In this document: positions 1 through 7,092 of the stretch, piece by piece | Position numbering within the stretch: the stretch's first letter is position 1 | Layout: every line of letters starts with the position of its first letter | The notes under the pieces: model-generated | Seen by the model: only the letters and a program-made list of their open reading frames with translations | What the model was told of the DNA's origin: nothing | Database searches by the model: none | DNA from: Acidocella sp. | Lineage (GTDB): Bacteria > Pseudomonadota > Alphaproteobacteria > Acetobacterales > Acetobacteraceae | Direction of reading: 5' to 3' | Assembly: GCA_029077775.1 (NCBI GenBank) | Contig: JAQNCU010000091.1 | Coordinates: 1-9,306, forward strand | Length of the DNA stretch: 9,306 nucleotides | Program-made: the position numbers and the translations under genes

Positions 1-1
1 A

Positions 2-523
2 CAGGCTGTGACAGTGGCGTTGCTGGGCGCGTTCGGCGCTTGCGCCTCAGCGCAGGCGACGAGGAATAATTTTTTGTTTGGTAATGATGTCTATCAATAT
101 TACGAGACGATATGCGGAGGTGCTGGTGCCGGCCCTGGGTTTCATGGCTGTTCAGCCGTGCACACACATATGACCAATACACGGATGACCGACCCTGAGA
201 TTATGGAATTGCGGTACCCGGTGCGGGTCGATGAGTTTTCCATTCGTAAAAACTCGGGCGGCGCTGGCGCCTTTCATGGCGGAGATGGCGTTGTCCGAAA
301 ATTGCGCTTTCTTGAGCCGATGACCGCGACGATTGTGGCCTCACGCCGCACCGTACCGCCTTTTGGCTTGAACGGCGGTGCGCCCGGCGCTTGTGGCGAA
401 CAATTCGTCGCGCGCGTTGATGGCACGGTCGAGGCCCTGTTGGGCAGTGCGGAGACGGAGATGCAGGCCGGAGATGTTTTTGAGATCAGAACACCCGGCG
501 GCGGCGGTTTCGGGCAATCGTGA
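2..523 (+). CDS. Hydantoinase B / 5-oxoprolinase C-terminal region (5' truncated by window edge)
   Basis: This is the C-terminal ~173 residues of a HyuB/5-oxoprolinase-type protein. The reading frame is open to the left edge, so the real start lies outside the window. The segment matches the conserved end of the family: NNFLFGND, then YQYYETICGGAGAGPGF, HTHMTNTRMTDPE, the EFSIRKNSGGAGAFHGGDGVVR block, VPPFGLNGGAPG, and the glycine-rich terminus TPGGGGFG. Family members carry out ATP-dependent opening of 5-oxoproline, hydantoin or related rings, usually with a HyuA partner that is either fused or a neighbour. It cannot be said whether this is a stand-alone HyuB or the end of a ~1200-residue fused oxoprolinase. 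The substrate cannot be read from this end. The stop codon overlaps the GTG start of the AsmA-family gene by 4 bp (GTGA, 520-523), implying cotranscription and coupled translation. No frameshift is visible in the part seen. Confidence 0.9.
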   Translation, partial: QAVTVALLGAFGACASAQATRNNFLFGNDVYQYYETICGGAGAGPGFHGCSAVHTHMTNTRMTDPEIMELRYPVRVDEFSIRKNSGGAGAFHGGDGVVRKLRFLEPMTATIVASRRTVPPFGLNGGAPGACGEQFVARVDGTVEALLGSAETEMQAGDVFEIRTPGGGGFGQS

Positions 524-3261
524 GAAAATACCGATTCTGGCTTATCCCGGTCGCGATTATCGCCTTTTTGGGTGCCGCGATTCTGGCGTTGCCCGGCTAT
601 GTTGCCTCCAACACGCATCGCCAGGCGATCGAGGCCCTGGCCTCCTCGCTGACCGGGCGTCAGGTCAGCATCAAAGGCGATTTATCGCTCGGGTTGTTCC
701 CGTCGCCGCAATTTATCGCAAAGCGCATCACGATCACCGGGCAACACCGCGAGGTCATTACCGCGCGGTCGCTGACGCTGGACATTTCCCTGCCGTCTTT
801 GCTGCATGGACAATTGAGCGCGCGGGATATGACGCTTGAATCACCGGTTATCGCGTTTCCCTGGCCGCTGCCCGGCGGGGCGGCTTCCATTGCCCCGCCG
901 AGTTGGCTGGCGGCGCTGCATGCTGAAATCCATGATGGCACGGTCACAATTGGGGCCGAGACATTCCACGGCGTTGAGGCAAGTATTTTTACCGGCGCCG
1001 ACGGGGCGGTGACGATTTCGGGGACTGGCGGGTTGTTGGGGCAATCAGTGAAACTCAGCCTGTCACTCGGCGGCGCGCTTTTAAATGGGACGACGCCTTT
1101 GACGATCGACGCGCAGGCCGGGACAGCGCGTTTGCATTTTTCAGGCAGCCTGGACGATGAGAGTGTCGTAAGCGGTCAGATCGGCATTGCCACACCGAAA
1201 ATTTCTGGCACTGCAATGATCCTCGCAAATGCAAACGACCTTCAGATATCCGGTATCCAGGCAAAATCAGGATCGGGGGTTCTGACGGGCGGGGGACGCA
1301 TTGATTTTGGCGCACCCGATTTGGCGCTTACACTCAACGCAACCGATCCTGATCTGACATCGATGAAAAATCTTTTGGGCGGCTTTTCCGCCATGCCGGT
1401 ATCCGTGACCCTGAACGCGGATCGGGCGAAACTATGGGGGACGATCATCCCGTCCCTGCGGGTGGCGTTCGATAACAGCCCAGCCGGGCTGAAGGTCGAA
1501 CAGTTTAAGGCCGATCTGGCGGGCAACGGCACCGTCTCGGCGGCGTTCGATGTATCGCCATCAGGTATGATCACCGGGTCTGCGAGTGCACAAAGTGCCG
1601 ATCTTGAGACGAGTCTTTCGAGCTTTGGCATTGCAGCACCTGGAAACCTGATTGATGGGCATGTTTCCGCGAGCTTGGGCGGCACGGTCTCGGCCATCGG
1701 GCTCAATGGCGTGACCGGCGCCATCGGTGGCGACCCGGTTTCAGGCCGCCTGGTGGTCAGAGGGCGGGACGTTGCGGGTTCCCTGCACTTTGCGGACATC
1801 AACATACCGCTGATGGCTGCCTGGCTCCGGACGGCACCCGACACGGGGATCACCGCGAGTGGCGAAATTACGGCGGATCGCGCCAGTCTGGGCGGGTTGA
1901 ACCTAAAATCCCTTTTACTCGATGCCGATTACAACGGCGCGCTTAATCTGCGCCGGGTTTCGGCTGCGCTCGACCACGGCATGGTATCCGGCAGCCTGTT
2001 CATGGATCACGCTGGCGATGTTACATCTGTACAAGGATATCTTGCGCTGCCGTCCGCGGCGATTCTGGCGGCCTTGCTGCCGGCCTCGATCACGCCGCCA
2101 CCTGTGGTGTTGCAGGCACGATTAAACCTCGTGGTGGCCGCAAGCGGGCCACCCACCGCACTGGCGACGAGTGCTGTCGCGACGCTCGGGACTTATACCG
2201 TGACCGCCGCACCGGTGATCGACGCCGCGACGCGGACAGCCATTGGCCCCTTATCTTTGAGGAACCCAAACGCTATTCTGGCACTTAATCAATTTGGCCT
2301 TAATCGCGGGTTGGACTGGCCGGGGGCGGGATCTATGTCGCTACGCGCGACGATGGAGGTATCCCCCCATGCGACAGGGTTTTCAGATTTCGTGCTCTCC
2401 CTTGGCCGGACGGTGGCGACGGGCCGGTTGCTGCGTCATGATGGCAGTATAGGCGGCACCATCGACGCTGAGACATTGGCGCTCCCGCCGTTACTGGCGA
2501 CGCTACATCTACCCTGGGCAGCCATCGGGCAGGCACAGGGGCAGATAAAGGTGAATGCTGGGACATTGATTTACCCGGGATGGCCGAGCATTCAGAATTT
2601 GAACGCAAAGGTAACGCTGCGGCCACAGATGGCCAAAGTCACGATCATCCAAGCCGGGTTGGCCGGCGGAGAGATGAGTGGCGAGGTATCAGCGACCACA
2701 AATATATCGAAGCCGCCTGAGATTTCCGTGTTGCTCGACGCCCTGAAACTCAATGCCGCGTTGATCGATCTGCCCACGTCATTTCCGCTAACTATGCCGG
2801 GGGGAACGATCAATGCAAAATTATCCTTAACAGCCTCTGGTTATGATCCGAGAACCTGGCTTGCGACCTTGGGAGGAACCGCCAGCCTGAACAGTAAAAC
2901 AGGGACGCTGCGCGGATTTAGCCTGATGGGTGCCAAAAAATCGCTGAGCACCCCCGACCGAGCCCGGCGGTTATGGGCGGCGCTCTCATCGGGAGAGAGT
3001 GAGTTTACGGAGATCAGCCTTAACGGCGTGATCGCTCATGGCAATTGCACAATCAGCAATGCAAAATTGTTAGGGCCGGATGGCATTGCCCAGGCGACAG
3101 GAAGTATCGATCTCTACGACCAGTCTCTTGCTTTGTATTTGACGCTCAGTCCGTCTGTGCGACCGCCGATCGATTTAAAAGAGGTGATTCTGGGGTCCTG
3201 GCAATATGCCCGAAAATACCCGAAGCTGGGCAATGCCCTGGCATGGCGACCGGCAGGCTGA
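520..3261 (+). CDS. AsmA family protein, envelope-associated
   Basis: A 913-residue AsmA-family protein. It starts with a short basic stretch (MRKYRFW) and one hydrophobic segment at about residues 7-28, a typical uncleaved N-terminal membrane anchor. The AsmA-type N-terminus follows (about residues 30-75: AIEALASSLTGRQVSIKGDLSLGLFPSPQFIAKRITI). The long middle part consists of alternating beta-strand-like, Gly/Ser/Ala-rich segments. The last ~115 residues (about 797-913) look like the AsmA C-terminal domain (LRGFSLMGAK, TPDRARRLWAALSSG, GPDGIAQATGSIDL). Known AsmA/TamB/YhdP relatives are large beta-rich periplasmic proteins implicated in lipid transport and outer-membrane homeostasis; the role here is inferred from that family. 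It is longer than E. coli AsmA (about 617 residues), but alphaproteobacterial members vary widely. The GTG start at 520 overlaps the upstream stop, and no strong Shine-Dalgarno is visible, consistent with translational coupling. A pair of palindromes lies just downstream. Confidence 0.88.
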   Translation: MRKYRFWLIPVAIIAFLGAAILALPGYVASNTHRQAIEALASSLTGRQVSIKGDLSLGLFPSPQFIAKRITITGQHREVITARSLTLDISLPSLLHGQLSARDMTLESPVIAFPWPLPGGAASIAPPSWLAALHAEIHDGTVTIGAETFHGVEASIFTGADGAVTISGTGGLLGQSVKLSLSLGGALLNGTTPLTIDAQAGTARLHFSGSLDDESVVSGQIGIATPKISGTAMILANANDLQISGIQAKSGSGVLTGGGRIDFGAPDLALTLNATDPDLTSMKNLLGGFSAMPVSVTLNADRAKLWGTIIPSLRVAFDNSPAGLKVEQFKADLAGNGTVSAAFDVSPSGMITGSASAQSADLETSLSSFGIAAPGNLIDGHVSASLGGTVSAIGLNGVTGAIGGDPVSGRLVVRGRDVAGSLHFADINIPLMAAWLRTAPDTGITASGEITADRASLGGLNLKSLLLDADYNGALNLRRVSAALDHGMVSGSLFMDHAGDVTSVQGYLALPSAAILAALLPASITPPPVVLQARLNLVVAASGPPTALATSAVATLGTYTVTAAPVIDAATRTAIGPLSLRNPNAILALNQFGLNRGLDWPGAGSMSLRATMEVSPHATGFSDFVLSLGRTVATGRLLRHDGSIGGTIDAETLALPPLLATLHLPWAAIGQAQGQIKVNAGTLIYPGWPSIQNLNAKVTLRPQMAKVTIIQAGLAGGEMSGEVSATTNISKPPEISVLLDALKLNAALIDLPTSFPLTMPGGTINAKLSLTASGYDPRTWLATLGGTASLNSKTGTLRGFSLMGAKKSLSTPDRARRLWAALSSGESEFTEISLNGVIAHGNCTISNAKLLGPDGIAQATGSIDLYDQSLALYLTLSPSVRPPIDLKEVILGSWQYARKYPKLGNALAWRPAG

Positions 3262-3385
3262 GCCATGCCGTGAACGGGATGAGCTAAAGCAATATCCGAT
3301 CAGGTTGACTTAACGAGACGACCTGATCGGATGAAATTACTCGCAAAAATACTGTTAGAGCTTTTCCGTTTGATCGGAAAACGCT
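3262..3385. other. Intergenic region holding two palindromes between convergent genes
   Basis: This is 124 bp between the end of the AsmA-family gene and the end of the leftward TIGR02300 gene. Most of it is taken up by two separate inverted repeats (listed individually). No further ORF with a ribosome-binding site is visible. Since both genes end here, transcription termination is the expected role. Confidence 0.6.
3294..3332. repeat. Perfect 12-bp inverted repeat, REP-like palindrome 1
   Basis: ATCCGATCAGGT (3294-3305) is followed after 15 nt by its exact reverse complement ACCTGATCGGAT (3321-3332). It can form a 12-bp stem. No T-tract follows on the + strand, so it is not a textbook intrinsic terminator. 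The right arm shares the octamer TGATCGGA (3324-3331) with the loop and arm of the second palindrome (3371-3378), suggesting one composite element. Similar GATCGGA-containing palindromes are, from memory, common multicopy intergenic elements in alphaproteobacteria; the copy number in this genome is unknown. Confidence 0.75.
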
Positions 3386-3390
3386 CTAAC
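3354..3390. terminator. Long hairpin, REP-like palindrome 2 / probable terminator of the leftward gene
   Basis: GTTAGAGCTTTTCCG (3354-3368) pairs with CGGAAAA-C-GCTCTAAC (3375-3390). The stem is 15 bp with a single bulged C at 3382 and a 6-nt loop (TTTGAT). Read on the - strand, a five-T run (complement of 3345-3349) follows 4 nt after the stem, so it could end transcription of the TIGR02300 gene. On the + strand no T-tract follows. The TAG stop of the leftward gene (3386-3388) lies within the stem. The core, GATCGGAAAACGCTCTAA, resembles a repetitive intergenic palindrome I associate with alphaproteobacterial genomes, so it may be a repeat that also works as a terminator. Confidence 0.6.
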
Positions 3391-3715
3391 GTTCCGTCTC
3401 ATCTGTCTCAGGTTGAACGTCTATGTCAGCGTCTATCACGTCGGCATCGTCATCCAGATCATCGGAATCCTCAAGGATATCTTCGTCTGCCTCGTCATCC
3501 GCGACTTCAACGTCGACATCGTCGGGATCGGCAGTCGCCGGTTTCGCGACCTTTTTGGCTTCCTCGGGCATCGGCGCCGCACGTTTCAGCCGTGGCAGCT
3601 CAGCAGGCTGTTCGGTGGCACATTTCGGGCAGACTGCCGGGTCCCGGCCGAGATCGAAAAACCTGGCCCCGCAGGAGACACACGTATGTTTTTCGCCGAG
3701 TTCAGGTTTCACCAT
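3386..3715 (-). CDS. TIGR02300 / FYDLN-acid family protein (zinc ribbon plus acidic tail)
   Basis: A 109-residue protein of the alphaproteobacterial TIGR02300 (FYDLN_acid) family, whose function is not established. The N-terminus reads MVKPELGEKHTC and carries four cysteines (C12, C15, C29, C32) in a CxxC-x13-CxxC arrangement, a zinc-ribbon-like module. The family signature FYDLN appears here as FFDLG (19-23). From about residue 62 to the end the chain is highly acidic, rich in Asp and Glu with few basic residues, and probably disordered. I chose the ATG at 3715 because it is preceded by AGGGG with a 6-nt spacer and gives the usual family N-terminus. An ATG ten codons upstream (3745) lacks a good ribosome site. 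The gene is divergent from aroA, an arrangement I recall as common in alphaproteobacteria. Its stop codon lies inside the palindrome at 3354-3390. A protein- or nucleic-acid-binding role is only a guess. Confidence 0.85.
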   Translation of the reverse strand: MVKPELGEKHTCVSCGARFFDLGRDPAVCPKCATEQPAELPRLKRAAPMPEEAKKVAKPATADPDDVDVEVADDEADEDILEDSDDLDDDADVIDADIDVQPETDETER

Positions 3716-3860
3716 ACACAACCCCTGGGTAAAAAAGCGCGACATTCACAAGGGCGGCGCGATGCCATGCCCAGCCAGCGATGTCAAACCTGGAAATGGG
3801 ATACCGTCGATCCGAGCCCCAGGTTTCCGTTTCAATGAAAAACGCGCTAAGCGCCCGATT
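3716..3860. promoter_or_regulatory. Divergent intergenic region between TIGR02300 gene and aroA
   Basis: This 145-bp region must hold promoters for both the leftward TIGR02300 gene and the rightward aroA-cmk pair, unless transcription comes from further away. I could not assign confident -35/-10 boxes. Two dyads are visible: AAACCTGG (3786-3793) with CCAGGTTT (3819-3826), and GCGCTAAGCGC (3844-3854), which is symmetric about a central A and ends 6 nt before the aroA ATG. No strong Shine-Dalgarno precedes aroA; the second dyad occupies its usual place. Confidence 0.5.
3786..3826. repeat. 8-bp perfect inverted repeat in the aroA leader
   Basis: AAACCTGG at 3786-3793 and CCAGGTTT at 3819-3826 are exact reverse complements separated by 25 nt. 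It could be an operator half-site pair or an mRNA stem upstream of aroA. No known regulator site is recognised, and an 8-bp match in a short leader may be chance. Confidence 0.4.
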
Positions 3861-5201
3861 ATGGACACTCAAGCGCCCCAGCCATTCATTGCGAGCCGCC
3901 CAGCCGCCGCTCTGCAGGGCGATATAACGGTTCCTGGCGATAAATCTATCAGTCACCGGGCCTTGATGTTTGGGGCGCTGGCCGTCGGCAAGACGCAGAT
4001 TTCAGGGATGCTGGAGGGCGAAGATGTGCTGCGGACCGCCGCGGCGATGCAGGCCCTCGGGGCGCAGATTTCGCGGCAAGATGGGGATTGGCTGGTATCA
4101 GGGCGCGGTATCGGGGGCTTGGTGGCGCCCGATGATGTTTTGGATATGGGAAATTCCGGGACCGCAGCCCGGTTGCTTACCGGGATTCTGGCAACCCACG
4201 ATGTTCACGCTATTATGACAGGCGACGCGAGCCTTCGCCGCCGGCCGATGCGGCGCGTGATTGAACCGCTGCGGGCGACCGGGGCGGTTTTCATCTCGCA
4301 ACCGGGAGATAGGCTGCCGCTTACCATTATTGGCGCGCGGGAGGCACTGCCCGTTACTTACAGGCTCCCGGTGGCGTCTGCCCAGGTGAAATCCGCGATT
4401 CTACTGGCTGGACTGAATGCGAGGGGGGTGACCGAGATTGAGGAGCCAGACCCGACCCGGGACCATTCAGAGAACATGCTGAGGCATTTCGGGGCGGATG
4501 TGATGGTCTCCCAGCATGGCCCGGCGCGGCATATTCGCCTGGTCGGGCAGCCGGAATTACGGGGTGCCGATGTCATGGTACCGGGCGATCCATCGTCTGC
4601 GGCGTTCCCCGTGGTCGCAGGGTTGCTGGTCCCGGGATCGCGTTTTGCGGTGAATGGCGTGGGACTCAACCCGTTACGTACGGGGCTTTTCGACACGTTG
4701 CGTGAAATGGGGGCGGATCTCACGATCCGTAATGCTCGCGTGCAAGGCGGTGAAACCGTTGGTGATATTATGGTTGAGGCAACCTCGCTCAGGGCAGTCG
4801 ATGTGCCGCCCGGGCGGGCGCCGAGCATGATCGACGAGTACCCGATACTGGCTGTTGCCTGCGCTTTGGCACGGGGCGTTTCAAGACTTCGCGGGCTTGC
4901 TGAGTTGCGCGTTAAGGAAAGTGACCGGCTCTCGGCCACGGCGGCCATGCTTCGCGCCGGTGGTGTCCTTGTCGAGATTGAGGGCGATGATCTGATCATT
5001 CATGGCAGCCCCTCACCCGCCGGGGGGGGGCTCGTGGAGACACATATGGACCATCGGCTGGCGATGAGCGGGTTGGTGTTCGGGCAGGTTACGCAGGCGG
5101 CGATGCGGATCGACGATGCCCGTTTTATCGAGACCTCGTTTCCTGGGTATGTCACGCTGATGCGCAGGCTCGGCGCCCAAATAAACCCGGCGAACGGGTG
5201 A
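3861..5201 (+). CDS. aroA: 3-phosphoshikimate 1-carboxyvinyltransferase (EPSP synthase)
   Basis: This cytoplasmic enzyme transfers the enolpyruvyl group of PEP to shikimate-3-phosphate, the sixth step of the shikimate pathway to chorismate. The 446-residue length fits the family. Visible landmarks are GDKSISHR (26-33, substrate lysine K28), the GNSGTAAR loop (97-104), RRRPM (126-130), SAQVKS (173-178), RDHSE (200-204), PGDPSSAAFP (241-250), the catalytic-type D325 in PSMIDEYP, ELRVKESDR (348-356, with K352 and E353), and DHR (397-399). SAQVK, RxHxE and GDKS resemble the class II alphaproteobacterial group (the CP4 type), but residue 100 is Gly where CP4 has Ala. The ATG at 3861 is chosen because it gives the normal N-terminus; the frame is open upstream, but that sequence is a serine-rich shadow of the acidic gene on the other strand. 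cmk starts 7 bp after the stop. The ribosome site is weak. Confidence 0.97.
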   Translation: MDTQAPQPFIASRPAAALQGDITVPGDKSISHRALMFGALAVGKTQISGMLEGEDVLRTAAAMQALGAQISRQDGDWLVSGRGIGGLVAPDDVLDMGNSGTAARLLTGILATHDVHAIMTGDASLRRRPMRRVIEPLRATGAVFISQPGDRLPLTIIGAREALPVTYRLPVASAQVKSAILLAGLNARGVTEIEEPDPTRDHSENMLRHFGADVMVSQHGPARHIRLVGQPELRGADVMVPGDPSSAAFPVVAGLLVPGSRFAVNGVGLNPLRTGLFDTLREMGADLTIRNARVQGGETVGDIMVEATSLRAVDVPPGRAPSMIDEYPILAVACALARGVSRLRGLAELRVKESDRLSATAAMLRAGGVLVEIEGDDLIIHGSPSPAGGGLVETHMDHRLAMSGLVFGQVTQAAMRIDDARFIETSFPGYVTLMRRLGAQINPANG

Positions 5202-5208
5202 TGCGGCA

Positions 5209-5859
5209 ATGATCATCGCGATTGACGGGCCTGCGGCTGCTGGCAAGGGCACGCTGGCAAGGCGCATCGCCCAATCCCTGGGGTTGCCATATCTGGATAC
5301 GGGCTTGCTATATCGCGCCGTGGGACGGCGCGTGCTTGATGCGGGGGGCAACCCCGCCGACCCGATTATGGCGACAAAAGCCGCTGAAGATTTGCAGGAG
5401 GAGGATTTAGACCGGTCCGACCTTCGCGGTGGGCCCGCGGACAAGGCAGCGAGCCAGGTTGCGTCAATTCCCGGTGTTCGCGCCGCGTTATTGGCATTTC
5501 AACGGCAATTTGGTAGCCGGAACGGAGCTGTTTTGGATGGCCGAGATATCGGCACCATCATCTTCCCGCATGCCGATATCAAGTTCTTTGTCACAGCGAG
5601 CCTGGAGGCCCGCACCATTCGCCGTCACGCTGAACTATTGGCGCGCGGTGAGACCGTGCCATTGGATGTTGTGCGCGCGGATCTTGCCGCCCGGGATGAT
5701 GCTGATGCCAAGCGCATTGCCGCCCCGTTAAAGCCAGCACGCGATGCCGTGATGTTCGATACCTCATGGCTGGACGCGGATGCGGCCTTTGTCGAAGCCA
5801 TGGCCTTGATTGACAAGCGACTGAACCCCGGACCCCGGCAGGGTGACCTCCCAGCTTGA
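5209..5859 (+). CDS. cmk: Cytidylate kinase ((d)CMP kinase)
   Basis: This 216-residue P-loop kinase phosphorylates CMP and dCMP with ATP in pyrimidine nucleotide recycling and synthesis. The length is typical of the short bacterial type. The Walker A motif is GPAAAGKGT (7-15). The monophosphate-binding region reads YLDTGLLYRAV (28-38), followed by LDGRDIGT (109-116), and the lid region has the RDxxDxxR pattern (162-169) followed by APLKPARDA. The ATG lies 7 bp after the aroA stop, and GGTGA (5197-5201), which overlaps the aroA stop codon, can serve as its Shine-Dalgarno. This tight arrangement indicates an aroA-cmk operon, as is usual in alphaproteobacteria. The common next gene, rpsA, is absent here; a nitroreductase gene follows after 55 bp. 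Confidence 0.96.
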   Translation: MIIAIDGPAAAGKGTLARRIAQSLGLPYLDTGLLYRAVGRRVLDAGGNPADPIMATKAAEDLQEEDLDRSDLRGGPADKAASQVASIPGVRAALLAFQRQFGSRNGAVLDGRDIGTIIFPHADIKFFVTASLEARTIRRHAELLARGETVPLDVVRADLAARDDADAKRIAAPLKPARDAVMFDTSWLDADAAFVEAMALIDKRLNPGPRQGDLPA

Positions 5860-5914
5860 CGCATACGGTAGCTTCGCGCCATTTTTGACCCGGCATGCCT
5901 ATCGGAGAAAAAAT

Positions 5915-6610
5915 ATGACAAAAATGCCGGCTGCAACAGTCAGTGAAGCGCTGGCGACACGCCTTTCGGTGCGCGACTTCCTGCCTGCCCCCGTGCCCTT
6001 GCCGTTGCTGCAATCTATTCTGACAAAGGCCGCGCGAGCACCATCCGGCGGTAATCTTCAGCCCTGGCATATATCGGTTTTAACCGGCGCGCCGCTCGAA
6101 ACATTATTACAGGCCGTGAGTTTGAGGCAGGCGGAAATGCCGAAAGGTGAGGCCGCCGAATACCCGGTCTATCCGGCCAATCTCGGCTCTCCCTATGCTG
6201 AACGCCGATTTAAAATCGGCGAGGATATGTACGCGCTACTTGGGATTGCCCGTGCTGATCGTGATGGCAGGCGCGCCTGGTTTGCCCGGAATTTTCGGCT
6301 GTTCGGGGCACCTGTGGGGATGTTTTGCTTTGTCGACCGACAGATGGGGGCGGCCCAGTTCTCGGATTTGGGAATGTTTCTGCAATCCGTGATGCTGTTG
6401 TTGCGTGAGGCCGGGCTGGATTCATGCGCCCAGGAAGCCTGGTCCATGTTTTCCCCCACGATCTATCAGGTGCTTGGTACGCCCGCGAACCACATGCTTT
6501 TCTGCGGCCTCGCCATTGGGTGGCGCCGCCCGGATGCGGCCGTCAACACGCTGGTTTCAGACCGCGCCGATCTGGAGGATTTTGCGTGTTTTCAGGGATT
6601 TCAGCCGTGA
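5915..6610 (+). CDS. Nitroreductase-family FMN-dependent oxidoreductase
   Basis: A 231-residue member of the nitroreductase-like flavoprotein family. The FMN-binding N-terminus reads RLSVRDF (16-22), followed by ARAPSGGNLQPW (40-51). The C-terminal half has FGAPVGMFCFVDRQMG, QFSDLGMFLQSVMLLLREAGLDSCAQEAW and the terminal FCGLAIGW, typical of the PnbA-like group of proteobacterial nitroreductases. These enzymes use NAD(P)H and FMN to reduce nitro groups, quinones or other electron-poor substrates, and the physiological substrate is often unknown, as here. The ATG at 5915 is chosen because GGAG (5904-5907) lies 7 nt upstream; an in-frame GTG at 5843 inside cmk has no such support. The stop overlaps the GTG of the thioesterase gene by 4 bp, so the two proteins are probably made together. 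A promoter in the 55-bp gap after cmk is possible, but none could be assigned. Confidence 0.9.
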   Translation: MTKMPAATVSEALATRLSVRDFLPAPVPLPLLQSILTKAARAPSGGNLQPWHISVLTGAPLETLLQAVSLRQAEMPKGEAAEYPVYPANLGSPYAERRFKIGEDMYALLGIARADRDGRRAWFARNFRLFGAPVGMFCFVDRQMGAAQFSDLGMFLQSVMLLLREAGLDSCAQEAWSMFSPTIYQVLGTPANHMLFCGLAIGWRRPDAAVNTLVSDRADLEDFACFQGFQP

Positions 6611-7092
6611 GCCGTACGCGCATAGTCTCCTGGAGCGACCCTGCGGCGGCGGCGGCACAGGCGCAGACAATGTCTGGCCTGGAAGCACTTTTGGCGATGA
6701 TCGAGGGCCGGATTTCGGCACCACCTATAATCGAACTGCTTGGCATTAAGATGTTAACCGCTGAACCGGGTCGGGTGACCATGGGACTGCAGATTGGCGA
6801 ACATCTCTATAACCCGATTGGCTCCGTCCATGGCGGGGTGGCTGCCACGTTGTTGGACTCGGTGATGGGCTGCGCGGTACATTCAAGCTTGCCAATTGGG
6901 CGCATTTACTCAACCCTTGAGATAAAAATAAGCTATCTGAGGCCCATGACCCAGGCTTTAGGGATGATCACTGCCGAGGGAAATGTGATCAGCCTTGGAC
7001 GAAAAGCGGATTTTGCCGAAGGGCGGATTACGGGACCGGACGGCAAAATCTACGCAACCGGCAGCACGACTTGCGCGGTGTGGGATTTATAA
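6607..7092 (+). CDS. PaaI-family hotdog-fold thioesterase
   Basis: A 161-residue hotdog-fold acyl-CoA thioesterase of the PaaI type. The core starts near residue 40 (PPIIELLGIKM). The signature is YNPIGSVHGGVAATLLDSVMGCAV, with N69, the HGG motif at 75-77, and D84 in the place of the catalytic acid. TLEIKISYLRPM and a TGSTTCAVW end complete the fold. Such enzymes hydrolyse aryl- or acyl-CoA thioesters in the cytoplasm; the substrate is not known here. The GTG at 6607 overlaps the nitroreductase stop (GTGA), and AGGGA (6594-6598) lies 8 nt upstream, supporting this start. An ATG at 6670 would remove an Ala/Gln-rich N-terminal stretch but has no clear ribosome site. The neighbouring CoA ligase makes the kind of thioester this enzyme would cleave, hinting at a shared pathway or at control of acyl-CoA levels. 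Confidence 0.9.
   Translation: MSRTRIVSWSDPAAAAAQAQTMSGLEALLAMIEGRISAPPIIELLGIKMLTAEPGRVTMGLQIGEHLYNPIGSVHGGVAATLLDSVMGCAVHSSLPIGRIYSTLEIKISYLRPMTQALGMITAEGNVISLGRKADFAEGRITGPDGKIYATGSTTCAVWDL

Noticed and set aside
3305..3332. TTGACT as a -35 promoter box in the AsmA downstream region
   Set aside because: It overlaps the first palindrome, there is no acceptable -10 box at 17 nt, and no rightward gene follows directly.
3423..3860. Apparent 146-residue serine-rich N-terminal extension of AroA in the same open frame
   Set aside because: It is the antisense shadow of the acidic TIGR02300 gene: Asp/Glu codons read in reverse give Ser-rich text. EPSP synthases start close to the GDKS motif, as the ATG at 3861 gives.
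3762..3860. Alternative aroA start at ATG 3762 with an AAGGG-type upstream sequence
   Set aside because: It would add 33 residues with no resemblance to the family N-terminus. The 3861 start places K28 as in known class II enzymes. It is not fully excluded, because the 3861 ribosome site is weak.
3835..3927. Small 30-codon ORF starting before and overlapping the aroA start
   Set aside because: The ribosome site is weak (AGG 11 nt upstream), the peptide is unremarkable, and its length is expected by chance in GC-rich DNA.
5884..5917. TTGACC upstream of the nitroreductase gene as a -35 box
   Set aside because: A matching -10 box would fall on the start codon, which is inconsistent with the clear GGAG ribosome site upstream of the ATG.
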